Below, piece after piece: positions 39,476-49,292 of a stretch of 64,000 nucleotides of DNA. How positions within the stretch are numbered: position 1 is the stretch's first letter; each line of letters opens with the position of its first letter. A program made the translations under genes and the position numbers. Source of the stretch: Staphylococcus microti (GTDB lineage: Bacteria > Bacillota > Bacilli > Staphylococcales > Staphylococcaceae); assembly GCF_000934465.1 (NCBI RefSeq), contig NZ_JXWY01000175.1, positions 1 through 64,000 on the forward strand, given 5' to 3'. The notes below the pieces were generated by a model. That model was not told the DNA's origin. It worked only from the letters and a program-made list of their open reading frames with translations, and did not search any database.

Positions 39476-40324
39476 GTGAGCGCATATAAAATCGTAAAGG
39501 TCCTTAATAATAACGTTTTAATTTGTAAAGATAATGGGACAGAAGTTGTGCTAGTCGGTAAAGGAATTGGATTCAACAAAAAACCGGGAACGATGATGAA
39601 AGATTCGGATACGATTGAAAAAGTTTTCAAGTTACAAAATAAATCTGAACAAGATCATTACCTGCAGTTAATGGATCAATCGAACGACGAAGAAATTCGT
39701 GTCGTTATTGAATCCGTGCAAATCATTTTGGCACACTTTAATATCGAAAATAATGAGTCCTTTATCGTATCGTTAACCGATCATTTAATCTTTGCGTTGA
39801 AACGTGTAAAAAATGGCCAGTTAATCTCGAATCCATTTCTAAGTGAAACGAAGTATAGTTATCCAGAAGCGTATCAAATTGCGAAACGCGTTGTTGCACG
39901 GCTAAATTTACAGTTGAATATTGCTTTTCCTGAAGATGAGGTTGGTTTTATCGCCTTACACATTGCGTCACAAATTGAACATGTCAGTGTTGAAAATACG
40001 AAACAAGTGACGGAATTGATTAATCGTGCGGTTCGCTTGATTGAGCATGATAGAGACATACGTATTGATGTAACGTCTCTGCAATACCAACGATTTATTC
40101 GTCACATGCACTTTTTATTGCAACGTTTAAAAAAAGGCGAACGAGCAACAATTGAATTAAGTTTTGAAAGACTATTGAAAGAACAATATCCGCTATGCTA
40201 TAATGTGGCTGTAAAAATAATTAAAATGATTCAATCACAAATGGACGTTGATGTTTACGAAGCTGAAGTGGCATATTTAACAATGCACATACAGCAGCTA
40301 GTTCGTATGTCTCAACAACCTTAA
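39476..40324 (+). CDS. glcT: GlcT, RNA-binding antiterminator of ptsG
   Basis: A 282-residue BglG/SacY-family protein. The CAT RNA-binding domain (1-60) contains VLNNNVLICKD and GKGIGFNKKPGT. Two PRD domains follow (about 65-165 and 172-280) with the regulatory histidines in SLTDHLIFAL and ALHIASQ. PTS components phosphorylate these according to glucose supply. Start is GTG at 39476 after GATGGTG. Its RNA target lies just downstream, before ptsG. Confidence 0.95.
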   Translation: MSAYKIVKVLNNNVLICKDNGTEVVLVGKGIGFNKKPGTMMKDSDTIEKVFKLQNKSEQDHYLQLMDQSNDEEIRVVIESVQIILAHFNIENNESFIVSLTDHLIFALKRVKNGQLISNPFLSETKYSYPEAYQIAKRVVARLNLQLNIAFPEDEVGFIALHIASQIEHVSVENTKQVTELINRAVRLIEHDRDIRIDVTSLQYQRFIRHMHFLLQRLKKGERATIELSFERLLKEQYPLCYNVAVKIIKMIQSQMDVDVYEAEVAYLTMHIQQLVRMSQQP

Positions 40325-40332
40325 ATCTATAA

Positions 40333-40411
40333 ACGTGTTACTAAGTGAGATTAGGCATGAGTTAAAAAATTGTGAATACTCCTATTCGCAGTTTCTTTAC
40401 TCATGCCTTTT
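40333..40411 (+). promoter_or_regulatory. GlcT RAT element overlapping a ptsG leader terminator
   Basis: The RAT, 40333-40362, begins ACGTGTTACT and ends AGGCATGAGT, as in Bacillus and Staphylococcus ptsG leaders. Its 3' arm is also the 5' arm of a terminator hairpin (GGCATGAGTTA at 40354-40364 with TTACTCATGCC at 40397-40407, then TTTT). GlcT binding to the RAT excludes the terminator and lets ptsG be read. Confidence 0.92.
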
Positions 40412-40444
40412 GTGTTGAAATCATTCAAAATGGAGGTTAGTACA

Positions 40445-42481
40445 GTGAGAAAAAAGCTTTTTGGTCAATTGCAACGAATTGGTAAAGCGTTAATGTTACC
40501 TGTTGCGATCTTACCTGCTGCCGGTTTACTTTTAGCTATCGGTACAGCAATGCAAGGGGACGCATTGCAAGGCTACTTACCATTTCTACAAAATGGTGGC
40601 GTACAAAGCGTAGCAGAAATGATGACAGGTGCAGGTGGCGTTATATTTGATAACTTGCCAATTATTTTCGCAATGGGTGTCGCAATTGGTTTAGCTGGTG
40701 GTGACGGTGTAGCAGCTATTGCAGCACTTGTCGGTTACTTAATCATTAACAAAACGATGGGTGCCTACTTACACGTAACACCTGAACAATTAGAAAATCC
40801 AGCCAATGGTTATGCAAGTGTTTTAGGTATTCCAACACTTCAAACAGGTGTGTTCGGTGGTATCATTATCGGTGCATTAGCTGCATGGTGTTATAACAAG
40901 TTCTATAACATCAACTTACCATCGTACTTAGGATTCTTTGCCGGTAAACGTTTCGTGCCAATCGTTATGGCAACAACATCTTTTATTTTAGCATTCCCAA
41001 TGGCATGGATTTGGCCAATCATTCAAAATGGCTTAAACGCATTTAGTGAAGGATTATTAGATGCAAATACAGGTATCGCAGTATTTTTATTCGGATTTAT
41101 TAAACGACTATTAATTCCGTTCGGTTTACACCATATTTTCCACGCACCATTCTGGTTTGAGTTCGGCTCTTACACAAATGCTGCTGGTGAAATTATCCGT
41201 GGTGACCAACGTATTTTCTTAGAGCAAATTCAAGAAGGTGGCAAGCTAACTGCTGGTAAGTTTATGCAAGGGGAATTCCCAGTTATGATGTTCGGTTTAC
41301 CAGCTGCTGCTTTAGCAATCTATCAAGCAGCAAAACCTGAAAACAAAAAAGTTGTTGCAGGTTTAATGGGTTCAGCTGCGTTAACATCATTCTTAACTGG
41401 TATTACTGAGCCTTTAGAATTCTCATTCTTATTCGTAGCGCCTTTACTATTCTTCTTCCATGCGGTATTAGATGGTTTAGCGTTCGTTACATTGTATTTC
41501 CTTGATTTACATCTTGGTTATACATTCTCAGGTGGTTTCATCGACTTCTTCTTATTAGGTATTTTACCGAATAAGACAGCGTGGTGGCTTGTTATTCCAG
41601 TTGGTTTAGTTTATGCAGTCCTTTACTACGTTGTGTTCCGCTTCATGATTAAGAAGTTCAACTACATGACACCAGGTCGTGAAGATAAACAAGTATCTGC
41701 GCAAACAACAGAAGCTGGCGACTTACCATACGCTGTTTTAGAAGCAATGGGTGGTCAAGAAAACATTAAACATTTAGACGCATGTATTACGCGTCTTCGT
41801 GTTGAAGTGAAAGATAAAGCTGAAGTAGACGTTGCACGTTTGAAAGATTTAGGGGCATCAGGTGTCCTTGAAGTGGGTAACAACATGCAAGCAATCTTCG
41901 GTCCTAAGTCAGACCAAATCAAACACGAAATGCAACAAATCATGTCAGGTAAAGCTGTTAAATCAACAGTTAACTTAGATGACAAAGATGAAGCAACAGT
42001 GGTTGATGCGGCAACAGCTAACAAAGAAAAAGTAAATCACGTTGTCGCGGCGCCGTTAAAAGGTGATGTATTACCATTAAGCGAAGTACCTGACCAAGTG
42101 TTCAGTGAGAAAATGATGGGTGATGGTATTGCGATTCGCCCAACAGAAGGTAAAGTTTACGCACCATTTAATGGACGCGTACAGATGGTATTCCCAACGA
42201 AACATGCGATTGGTTTAACATCTGAAGACGGCTTAGAACTATTGATTCACGTTGGTTTAGATACAGTGAAATTAGAAGGTCAATGTTTTGATGTACTTGT
42301 TGAAGAAGGACAAGAAATCAAAACAGGCGATGTTTTAATGACATTCGACTTAGACTACATTCAAGCACATGCGAAAAGTGATATTACGCCAATTATTGTG
42401 ACACAAGCAGATGTAACAAACTTGGATTACACAACAGCAACAACTGTTACAGCAGGCGACAAACTTTTTGAAACAAAATAG
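40445..42481 (+). CDS. ptsG: glucose-specific PTS enzyme IICBA
   Basis: A 678-residue glucose importer/phosphorylase. IIC membrane domain, residues 1-about 410 ([18 protein letters not shown] onward). IIB with phospho-Cys in [16 protein letters not shown] at the C-terminus with phospho-His in [10 protein letters not shown]. Starts at GTG 40445, 7 bases after GGAGG; the ATG at 40403 lies in the leader terminator and is not used. Regulated by GlcT through the upstream RAT. Confidence 0.95.
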   Translation: MRKKLFGQLQRIGKALMLPVAILPAAGLLLAIGTAMQGDALQGYLPFLQNGGVQSVAEMMTGAGGVIFDNLPIIFAMGVAIGLAGGDGVAAIAALVGYLIINKTMGAYLHVTPEQLENPANGYASVLGIPTLQTGVFGGIIIGALAAWCYNKFYNINLPSYLGFFAGKRFVPIVMATTSFILAFPMAWIWPIIQNGLNAFSEGLLDANTGIAVFLFGFIKRLLIPFGLHHIFHAPFWFEFGSYTNAAGEIIRGDQRIFLEQIQEGGKLTAGKFMQGEFPVMMFGLPAAALAIYQAAKPENKKVVAGLMGSAALTSFLTGITEPLEFSFLFVAPLLFFFHAVLDGLAFVTLYFLDLHLGYTFSGGFIDFFLLGILPNKTAWWLVIPVGLVYAVLYYVVFRFMIKKFNYMTPGREDKQVSAQTTEAGDLPYAVLEAMGGQENIKHLDACITRLRVEVKDKAEVDVARLKDLGASGVLEVGNNMQAIFGPKSDQIKHEMQQIMSGKAVKSTVNLDDKDEATVVDAATANKEKVNHVVAAPLKGDVLPLSEVPDQVFSEKMMGDGIAIRPTEGKVYAPFNGRVQMVFPTKHAIGLTSEDGLELLIHVGLDTVKLEGQCFDVLVEEGQEIKTGDVLMTFDLDYIQAHAKSDITPIIVTQADVTNLDYTTATTVTAGDKLFETK

Positions 42482-42497
42482 TAAATAATTAGAGAAA

Positions 42498-42540
42498 GCT
42501 GGGATACGGTGTTGTATGCATGACGTATCTCAGTTTTTCT
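42498..42540 (+). terminator. ptsG terminator
   Basis: AGCTGGGATACG / CGTATCTCAG stem with a G-U pair, then TTTTTCTG-TTTTT. Confidence 0.82.
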
Positions 42541-42673
42541 GTTTTTATGGCGTGTGTTACACTAGGTAATCAAGCGTTTACGTCGTTTTTTTGTCAAATT
42601 TCTGTTAGTAGTTTGAATTTGAGGAAAAAAAGTATAAACTATAATTACTTTCCAAAAGGTTGGGTGAAATTTT

Positions 42674-43888
42674 ATGTCAGAACAAGTAACGGAAAAAAAG
42701 GAAAAAAAAGCGCATTTTAAAATGGGTGAGAGCCGCTTCATTCAGTTTTTTGGCGGTAGAGATTTATTGTTTGCGTTAGTCGTATTTATTCTTTTCGGTG
42801 TCGTTATTTTTATCTTTGATCTTGTGTCTTACATATTTCAACCATTTATTATTATTTTTAACACGATTGCTGCACCGATTATTGTCGCACTCATTCTCTA
42901 TTATTTATTCAACCCGATTATTAATATATTAGAACGTTACAATATTAAGCGTGTATGGGGGATTACACTTCTCTTTTTAGGTATTATCGGTTTAATTACA
43001 TTGGCCGTTAATCTCTTGATTCCGATTGTGTCTTACCAATTTGATCGCTTAATGCATAACTTCCCAGCTTATATTAATAAATTGACAAACTTTGCGAATA
43101 ATATGATGCACATCCCATTTTTATCTGATTATTATGGGGAAATTGAAAAATGGTTGCACAGTTTACAACAAAAAATTCCAACTTTGGCAGATGGTTTTAG
43201 CGATAAAGTTCGCGTATTTGCTGAAGCTGTTGTCAATGTAACGGTTGTTATTGTTACTGTGCCATTCGTCTTATTCTTTATGTTAAAAGATGGGCATCGC
43301 TTTAAAAACTTTTCAAATAAAATCGTGCCACCGAAGTTTCGTAAAGATGTACATGATTTGTTAGATAAGATGAGTGAACAAGTCGGTTCATATATTCAAG
43401 GGCAAATTATTGTATCATTTTGTATTGGTGGCTTACTCTTTATCGGCTATTCAATTATCGGATTAGATTATGCGTTGATTTTAGCAAGTATTGCGGCTGT
43501 AACGAGTGTTGTGCCTTATCTTGGACCAACGATCGCTATTTCACCAGCCATTATTATTTCAATTATTACTTCACCGTTTATGTTAGTGAAGTTGATTATA
43601 GTCTGGACTGCGGTTCAATTTATTGAAGGGCATTTCATTTCTCCTAATATTATGGGGAAAACCATGCGTATTCATCCATTGACAATCATCTTCGTCCTGT
43701 TATGTGCAGGGAACTTACTCGGTGTCGTCGGGGTCATTTTAGGGATTCCAACGTATGCGATTATTAAAGTATTGGTATCACATATTTTCATGTTATTTAA
43801 AAGACGCTATAACAAGTTTTATGCAGACGATGCGGGTCCATACGAAATGGTAGAAGACCCAAAAAATCGTGAATATCAAGGAGAATAA
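42674..43888 (+). CDS. AI-2E-family transporter-like membrane protein
   Basis: A 404-residue member of the PF01594 family, with about eight membrane segments. Features: lysine-rich N-terminus, FDLVSYIFQPFIIIFN, the central soluble loop (about 130-170), LGPTIAISPAIIISII, and the ending GVVGVILGIPTYAIIKVL. Homologues export AI-2 or act as Na+(Li+)/H+ antiporters; the substrate is unknown. AAAGGTTGGG precedes the ATG. It lies before mprF, as in S. aureus. Confidence 0.88.
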   Translation: MSEQVTEKKEKKAHFKMGESRFIQFFGGRDLLFALVVFILFGVVIFIFDLVSYIFQPFIIIFNTIAAPIIVALILYYLFNPIINILERYNIKRVWGITLLFLGIIGLITLAVNLLIPIVSYQFDRLMHNFPAYINKLTNFANNMMHIPFLSDYYGEIEKWLHSLQQKIPTLADGFSDKVRVFAEAVVNVTVVIVTVPFVLFFMLKDGHRFKNFSNKIVPPKFRKDVHDLLDKMSEQVGSYIQGQIIVSFCIGGLLFIGYSIIGLDYALILASIAAVTSVVPYLGPTIAISPAIIISIITSPFMLVKLIIVWTAVQFIEGHFISPNIMGKTMRIHPLTIIFVLLCAGNLLGVVGVILGIPTYAIIKVLVSHIFMLFKRRYNKFYADDAGPYEMVEDPKNREYQGE

Positions 43889-43964
43889 ATACGTGTGAAA
43901 GTTACGTCGATATTTTCTTGATATGATGAGCAGGTTTGTGTGTGCTTAAAATAAGCAGTGGAGC

Positions 43965-44077
43965 TTAGTTAAAATGCTGTCATTAAGTAAAATATGGCAG
44001 TAGGGGTTTGAAGTGAAACGGACGTTTAGCAAGCGCGTTTCACTTCTAGTTACCCTTGTCGGAGCGTATTCCGCTCC
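43965..44077 (+). promoter_or_regulatory. probable mprF promoter and structured leader
   Basis: TTAGTT (43965-43970), 17-base spacer, TAAAAT (43988-43993). The leader then holds an 11-bp perfect stem GAAGTGAAACG / CGTTTCACTTC (44010-44020 with 44036-44046) and a smaller one, GGAGCG / CGCTCC (44061-44077). Neither has a T-run, so a simple terminator is unlikely. Confidence 0.5.
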
Positions 44078-44113
44078 CACCATCATGTGTTATTTTCAGA
44101 GAGGAGTCGTGTT

Positions 44114-46651
44114 GTGAGCGTTAATAAGCAACTATTATTGAAGTATTTAAAAGTCATTTTTATTATCGCGTTATTAAGCGTTGTGACGTTCGTTTTATGG
44201 AAAGAACTGTCGCATATTGATTTTAAACGTACATTTTTACTGTTCAATCGCATTAATAGCTTTGAGATTGTAGGCCTGTTCTTACTAGGTGCTAGTTCAA
44301 TTATTTTGTTATCGCTGTATGATGTGATTTTAACGATGCGCTTTCGTCTAAAGCTGTCAAAGTTCAAAGCATTAAGAGTTGGTTATATCATTAATGCGTT
44401 TAATAATATCATCGGCTTTGGTGGCTTTATCGGTGCGAGTGTGCGCCTATGGTTTTACCAACAATATACAGATCGCAAAAAGAAACTCGTTCAATTTGTG
44501 TCGTATATGCTAACATCCATGTTGACAGGTTTAAGCTTTTTATCATTACTTGTTATTACACATGTGTTAGACGTGCGTTTTCTTGATCAAACGTCTGTCT
44601 GGGTAACTGTATTTTTATATGTCATTGCGGCATTGTTGCCAGTGTTTATTATCGTTTCATGGGTTTGGCCAATTGATAAGACGGCACGTTGGCTCGGCGC
44701 GAGCTTTACATTGATTTCCAGCGTGGAATGGTTGATGGCGACGATTGTATTTTATTATGCATTGCAATTAGTAGGGGCATCTGTTTCGTTTTCAATTGTT
44801 TTAGGTGTCTTCATAGTCGCAGCGATTTCCGGTTTGCTGTCATTTATACCAGGTGGTTTCGGTGCGTTTGACTTAATCATTTTATTAGGCTTCAAATATT
44901 TTGGCTTACCAGAAGAAAAAATTGTATTAGCTTTATTGTTATATCGTATCGCATACTACTTCTTCCCATTATTTATTTCATTAATTTTAACAGTATTTGA
45001 ATTTGGGACAGTGGCGAAAAAATACGTATCAGAGTCTAAATATTTTCAACCAGCAAAAGAATTTTCGGCATTTGTGTTGTCGTTCCAAAAAGATACAGCG
45101 AGTTATATCCCTTCCTTTGCATTAAGTATTCTCGTATTTATTATGAGTATTGTGTCTTTACTCAATAACTTTGGGATTATTTTTGACGCAGCTGAATCGA
45201 AGCAACATATTTGGTACATCACTTTGTTTATTTTAAATGTGAGTGCCGGAATGATATTATTTCTTAACTTAAAAGGGATTATTTTAAGAAGTAAACGTGC
45301 GATATTATTCGCAATTGTTGCGCTAACGATTTTTGTCATATCGAATGTTTTTGTATATGGAATTAAAGGTGTTTCTATTACGACAGTTTTAGCATTATTA
45401 CTACTCGGTGCACTCATTTTTGCGTATCGTAAATCGCGTATATTAAAACGGCCTATTCGATTAAAAGCTTTCATTTATATGGGCTTTGTTATCGCATTCG
45501 TTTTATATCTTAACCAATTGTTGATGAAAGGATTTTTAGAACTAATAGATGTTGAAATGCCGAAAGTGGACATCTTTTTATTAAAATCTGCATTTTGGTT
45601 GTCGCTTATCGGTATGTCCTTACTTGTTGTCGCAATCATTAAGTTCTTCCAATGGCGTTATCTTCGACCAAATACGTATAATGATTTTAATGTCGCACAG
45701 CAGATTATGGAGACACATGGCGGTCATTTACTAAGTCATCTATTACACAGTGGCGATAAACATGTTTATGTGAATGAGGCACAAAATGCTTTCTTAATGT
45801 ATCGTTATACACGAGATGCTTTTGTTGTATTAGGCGATCCTGTCGGTGATAAAACGGGATTCTATTCGTTGCTGGAAGAATTTTATAACCATGCAACGTT
45901 TCTTGGTGCGGATGTGCTGTTCTACCAAGTTTCGGAAGGACAGCTGCCACTTTATCATGAATTCGGCAATCAATTTTTCAAATTAGGCGAAGAAGCGTTG
46001 ATTGATGTACCAAACTTTACGGTAGCTGGGAAGAAAAGACGTGGTTTCCGTGCGACGTTAAATAAGTTTGAAACGCAAGGCTATACATTTGAAATTTTAG
46101 ATACGCCGCTAGATGAAGAAACGTATCAACGATTGCGAAAAATTAGCGATATTTGGCTCGGTCAGCAGTCAGAGTTCTATTTCTCGGTCGGTCATTTCAA
46201 TCGTACGTATGTCAACAAAGCACCTGTTGCGGTGTTGAAAAATGCTGAAGGACAAATAGAGGCGTTTGCGACGTTAATGCCAGTCGATGGTAAAACAACG
46301 ATTTCTGTCGATTTAATTCGTTGGAATAGAGACATTGATTTACCGTTTATGGATGGTTTGTATTTACACATGATTTTATGGGCACAAACAGCAGGATATG
46401 AGCGATTTAATATGGGTATGGCAACGTTGTCGAATGTCGGTCAAGTACCATACGGTCATATGAAAGAGAAGCTTGTTGGACGCTTTTATGAACATTTCAA
46501 TGGTTTGTACAGTTTCCAAGGTCTACGTCAATACAAAAGTAAATTTGGACCGAATTGGGAATCACGTTATCTCATTTATCATCGTTCACAAACTGTCTGG
46601 GAATGTTTGTTAAGAGTGACGCGTATTATACGTAAAAAATATAGAGTATAG
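44114..46651 (+). CDS. mprF: MprF, lysyl-phosphatidylglycerol synthase and flippase
   Basis: An 845-residue bifunctional membrane protein. The N-terminal flippase domain (14 membrane segments, to about residue 510) contains NAFNNIIGFGGFIGASVR and SFIPGGFGAFDLI. The C-terminal GNAT-like synthase (about 520-845), with VVLGDPVGD, KKRRGFRATLNKF and MDGLYLHM, transfers lysine from Lys-tRNA to phosphatidylglycerol. The positive surface repels cationic peptides and daptomycin. Starts at GTG 44114, 7 bases after AGAGGAG. Confidence 0.96.
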   Translation: MSVNKQLLLKYLKVIFIIALLSVVTFVLWKELSHIDFKRTFLLFNRINSFEIVGLFLLGASSIILLSLYDVILTMRFRLKLSKFKALRVGYIINAFNNIIGFGGFIGASVRLWFYQQYTDRKKKLVQFVSYMLTSMLTGLSFLSLLVITHVLDVRFLDQTSVWVTVFLYVIAALLPVFIIVSWVWPIDKTARWLGASFTLISSVEWLMATIVFYYALQLVGASVSFSIVLGVFIVAAISGLLSFIPGGFGAFDLIILLGFKYFGLPEEKIVLALLLYRIAYYFFPLFISLILTVFEFGTVAKKYVSESKYFQPAKEFSAFVLSFQKDTASYIPSFALSILVFIMSIVSLLNNFGIIFDAAESKQHIWYITLFILNVSAGMILFLNLKGIILRSKRAILFAIVALTIFVISNVFVYGIKGVSITTVLALLLLGALIFAYRKSRILKRPIRLKAFIYMGFVIAFVLYLNQLLMKGFLELIDVEMPKVDIFLLKSAFWLSLIGMSLLVVAIIKFFQWRYLRPNTYNDFNVAQQIMETHGGHLLSHLLHSGDKHVYVNEAQNAFLMYRYTRDAFVVLGDPVGDKTGFYSLLEEFYNHATFLGADVLFYQVSEGQLPLYHEFGNQFFKLGEEALIDVPNFTVAGKKRRGFRATLNKFETQGYTFEILDTPLDEETYQRLRKISDIWLGQQSEFYFSVGHFNRTYVNKAPVAVLKNAEGQIEAFATLMPVDGKTTISVDLIRWNRDIDLPFMDGLYLHMILWAQTAGYERFNMGMATLSNVGQVPYGHMKEKLVGRFYEHFNGLYSFQGLRQYKSKFGPNWESRYLIYHRSQTVWECLLRVTRIIRKKYRV

Positions 46652-46674
46652 AACAAAAGGTTTTAATCTTTTAT

Positions 46675-46706
46675 GGTGGGATGGCATAGGCTGTCTCACC
46701 TTTTTA
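46675..46706 (+). terminator. mprF terminator
   Basis: GGTGGGA / TCTCACC stem, one G-U pair, followed by five T. Confidence 0.75.
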
Positions 46707-46710
46707 CATA

Positions 46711-46758
46711 TAAAAAATGGGCAGCAACCTTAATCCATGAGATTAGGTGACTGCCCAT
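46711..46758 (-). terminator. msrA terminator
   Basis: Long stem ATGGGCAG-CACCTAATC / GATTAAGGT-GCTGCCCAT followed on the minus strand by TTTTTTA. Confidence 0.92.
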
Positions 46759-46771
46759 ATTGTATCAGTGA

Positions 46772-47290
46772 TTATTTAAGATGATGTGCTTTCGCAAACG
46801 CAGCGCGGTCTGCTTCTTCTTGTGCAAAACGTTCAGGCTGTTTTTTATAAAAATCTTGATGATAGTCTTCCGCTTCATAAAAATCCGAAACAGGTAGGAC
46901 TTTTGTTGCGATCGCTTTATCATGATCGAATGTATCTTTCAAGCTATCGATATAAGCTTCAGCCATTTCTTTCTGATCCTCATTCGTATAGAAAATAGCT
47001 GTGCGATATTGTGAGCCACGGTCTTGAAATTGACCGTCTGCATCAGTTGGATCGATGACAGAAAAGAAAATTTCTAATAGTTTGTGGTAGGAAAAAAGTG
47101 CTACGTCATACTCAATTTTGACAACTTCATAGTGACCTGTTTCGCCGGTTTTCACTGCTTCATAAGTAGGATTACTTACATGCCCACCCATATAACCGGA
47201 AGTGACTTTCTCAATACCTTCATGCTGATCAAAAGGTTTCGTCATACACCAAAAGCAGCCACCTGCAAAATAAGCTGTATTTATATTCAT
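46772..47290 (-). CDS. msrA: peptide-methionine (S)-S-oxide reductase MsrA
   Basis: Repairs oxidised methionine in proteins. It has 172 residues. The catalytic motif GCFWC gives Cys12 and Cys15, with [15 protein letters not shown] and the [22 protein letters not shown] substrate region. GGAAGGGTG precedes the ATG. No fused MsrB domain and no msrB next to it here. Convergent with mprF, divergent from msrR. Confidence 0.95.
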   Translation of the reverse strand: MNINTAYFAGGCFWCMTKPFDQHEGIEKVTSGYMGGHVSNPTYEAVKTGETGHYEVVKIEYDVALFSYHKLLEIFFSVIDPTDADGQFQDRGSQYRTAIFYTNEDQKEMAEAYIDSLKDTFDHDKAIATKVLPVSDFYEAEDYHQDFYKKQPERFAQEEADRAAFAKAHHLK

Positions 47291-47430
47291 TTAAACACCC
47301 TTCCTGCATATATAAATTTCACAATTTACATGGTTTTCACTTGCTTTTTAAATTGAATTTATATACCGTTAATATGTGTTTATTATAGTACATAGATACC
47401 TAATTTTGAAGATATAAGGTTGAGAAGATA

Positions 47431-48396
47431 ATGGAAAATAATTTTAAACGTAAAAACGCCAGTGCACCAGAGCAAAGTTTGAAGCGTACGAAGAAGAGAC
47501 GTGTACGCAAATTACCTTTTGTTATTTTGGCAGTCGTTCTGTTACTTGTATTGCCGATTGTTTACAGCGTGAGAAGTTATCATCAAGGTTTGGAAGTCGC
47601 AAAGGAACATAATCAAGCACCTAAGCTGCATAAGTTTAATGGGGTCTCTAAAAATGATGGTAAAGCAACCGTTTTGATTTTAGGTACCGATTTAGAAGAT
47701 GGCGGCGTATCTCGAACAGATTCTATTATGATTGCACAATACGATTACATAAAAAAAGATATGAAAATTGTTTCTGTTATGCGTGATATTTATGCAGATA
47801 TTCCAGGATACAATAGCTATAAAATTAATGCGGCCTATTCGTTAGGCGGTGCAGAATTAATGCGTAAAACATTAAAAGAAAATCTCGGCGTTGAGCCAGA
47901 ATACTACGCAACATTGGACTTTAAAGGGTTCGAAGCGATGATTGATGAACTAGAACCTGAAGGCATACCGATTGATGTCGAGAAAGATATGTCAGAAAAA
48001 ATTGGTGTTTCTTTGAAAAAAGGACATCATCGCTTAAACGGTAAGGAATTACTAGGTTATGCAAGATTCCGTAACGATGAAGAAGGCGACTTTGGTCGTG
48101 TGCGACGTCAACAGCAAGTGATGACCGCACTTAAACAACAATTAACGGAACCTTCTTCAATCTTGAAAGCACCGAAACTTGCGGGAATTATGCGTGGCTA
48201 CGTCGGAACGAACATGCCTGACTCAGCGATTTATCAAACGGGTCTGAGCTTTATTTTGCGTGGCGACAAAGACATTAAGACGTTAAGTGTCCCTGTCAAA
48301 GGCAGTTACGAAAACATCACAACGAATGATGGTGGGGCAGCGCTTGGCATCGACAAAAAAGAAAATAAAAAACAAATTCAAGCATTTTTAGATTAA
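47431..48396 (+). CDS. msrR: MsrR, LytR-CpsA-Psr wall-polymer ligase
   Basis: A 321-residue LCP-family protein that attaches teichoic acid or related polymers to peptidoglycan. Basic cytoplasmic N-terminus ([10 protein letters not shown]), one membrane helix (about 28-47), then the extracellular LCP domain: [46 protein letters not shown], and the arginine-rich [21 protein letters not shown] that binds the lipid pyrophosphate. Its place beside msrA matches S. aureus msrR. Confidence 0.92.
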   Translation: MENNFKRKNASAPEQSLKRTKKRRVRKLPFVILAVVLLLVLPIVYSVRSYHQGLEVAKEHNQAPKLHKFNGVSKNDGKATVLILGTDLEDGGVSRTDSIMIAQYDYIKKDMKIVSVMRDIYADIPGYNSYKINAAYSLGGAELMRKTLKENLGVEPEYYATLDFKGFEAMIDELEPEGIPIDVEKDMSEKIGVSLKKGHHRLNGKELLGYARFRNDEEGDFGRVRRQQQVMTALKQQLTEPSSILKAPKLAGIMRGYVGTNMPDSAIYQTGLSFILRGDKDIKTLSVPVKGSYENITTNDGGAALGIDKKENKKQIQAFLD

Positions 48397-48400
48397 AGGG

Positions 48401-48441
48401 AAAGCCATTACATGACGGTGATTGTCGTGTAATGGCTTTTG
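48401..48441. terminator. bidirectional terminator after msrR
   Basis: A 16-bp stem AAAGCCATTACATGAC / GTCGTGTAATGGCTTT between convergent genes. Confidence 0.9.
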
Positions 48442-48447
48442 TCATTT

Positions 48448-48633
48448 CTACATATCTGATTTACGTGTACCACCTAGACCGTAATGTGTCGGTTTCATTT
48501 CTTCAACAACGACTGAAATGGCGTCACGTTGTGCATTTGTTGTTTTTTCAACAGCATCTGTCACTTCTTTAACTAAGTTTTTAAGTTGATCGTCTGTACG
48601 TCCTTCTAATAACTTTACTGTAACGATTGGCAT
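48448..48633 (-). CDS. 4-oxalocrotonate tautomerase family protein
   Basis: A 61-residue tautomerase. After removal of Met, Pro-1 (PIVTVKLLEGR) is the catalytic base, and the internal Arg residues fit the family. Such enzymes work as hexamers. The natural substrate in staphylococci is unknown. Start at 48633 follows GAGGAG by 8 bases; an upstream extension would bury the Pro and is rejected. Confidence 0.92.
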   Translation of the reverse strand: MPIVTVKLLEGRTDDQLKNLVKEVTDAVEKTTNAQRDAISVVVEEMKPTHYGLGGTRKSDM

Positions 48634-48755
48634 ATCATTCGCTCCTCTCTTATGAATAATCACTTATATTATAACATCTTTAGGGGTTGCGGACATTTGT
48701 AAAAAACACGTATGATAGAGTTAAGACATGAAAGAGAAAGATGGAGGGTTTTTGA

Positions 48756-49163
48756 ATGGGCTTTGATAATATTTTGACATCATTAGGAATTGAAGGAATG
48801 AAAGTATTCGTTCATCTTGATCAAAAGACATATACCGTAGATGATACGATAACAGGCTATGTGAAATTAAAAGCAGGACTGAGTGATCAAAAAGTAACAC
48901 ATATTGAATTAAAGTTGCTTGAAAAATATGAAAATACAGACGAGACAAGTGAATTTACGTATCTTACAAATGAACTTGATCGCTTCGTGATTGATGAGAC
49001 CTTTACAATTGATGAAAAAGAACAGAAAAAAATTATGTTTCGTTTAAATCCGGAGAAACTGGACTTTAAATCACCTACAAGTAAAATTTATTTGAATACG
49101 CACGTTTATATTGATATGGGGATTGATGAAGAAGTAGAAGCAGAAGTCGCATACCAACGCTAA
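48756..49163 (+). CDS. Spo0M-like arrestin-fold protein
   Basis: A 135-residue protein resembling the N-terminal arrestin-like half of B. subtilis Spo0M: KVFVHLDQKTYTVDDTITGYVKLKAG and IDEKEQKKIMFRLN. Spo0M proper is about twice as long, so this is a one-domain version. Since staphylococci do not sporulate, another role is likely. No transmembrane segment. GGAGGG precedes the start. Confidence 0.7.
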   Translation: MGFDNILTSLGIEGMKVFVHLDQKTYTVDDTITGYVKLKAGLSDQKVTHIELKLLEKYENTDETSEFTYLTNELDRFVIDETFTIDEKEQKKIMFRLNPEKLDFKSPTSKIYLNTHVYIDMGIDEEVEAEVAYQR

Positions 49164-49230
49164 AGCTATATCGTTATTTGAGAGTCGTTCACCACTTATC
49201 ATTTTTTGTTAGGTGGTGACGATTTTTTAC

Positions 49231-49259
49231 TTGAAAATAGAACGTATGTTCGGTAATCT
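49231..49259 (+). promoter_or_regulatory. SOS promoter of the Y-family polymerase gene
   Basis: TTGAAA (49231-49236), 17-base spacer, TAATCT (49254-49259). The spacer holds the LexA box AGAACGTATGTTCG (49239-49252; 12 of 14 matches). Confidence 0.82.
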
Positions 49260-49292
49260 TAATACAGAGGATAAAATAAATAGGTGATGGAA

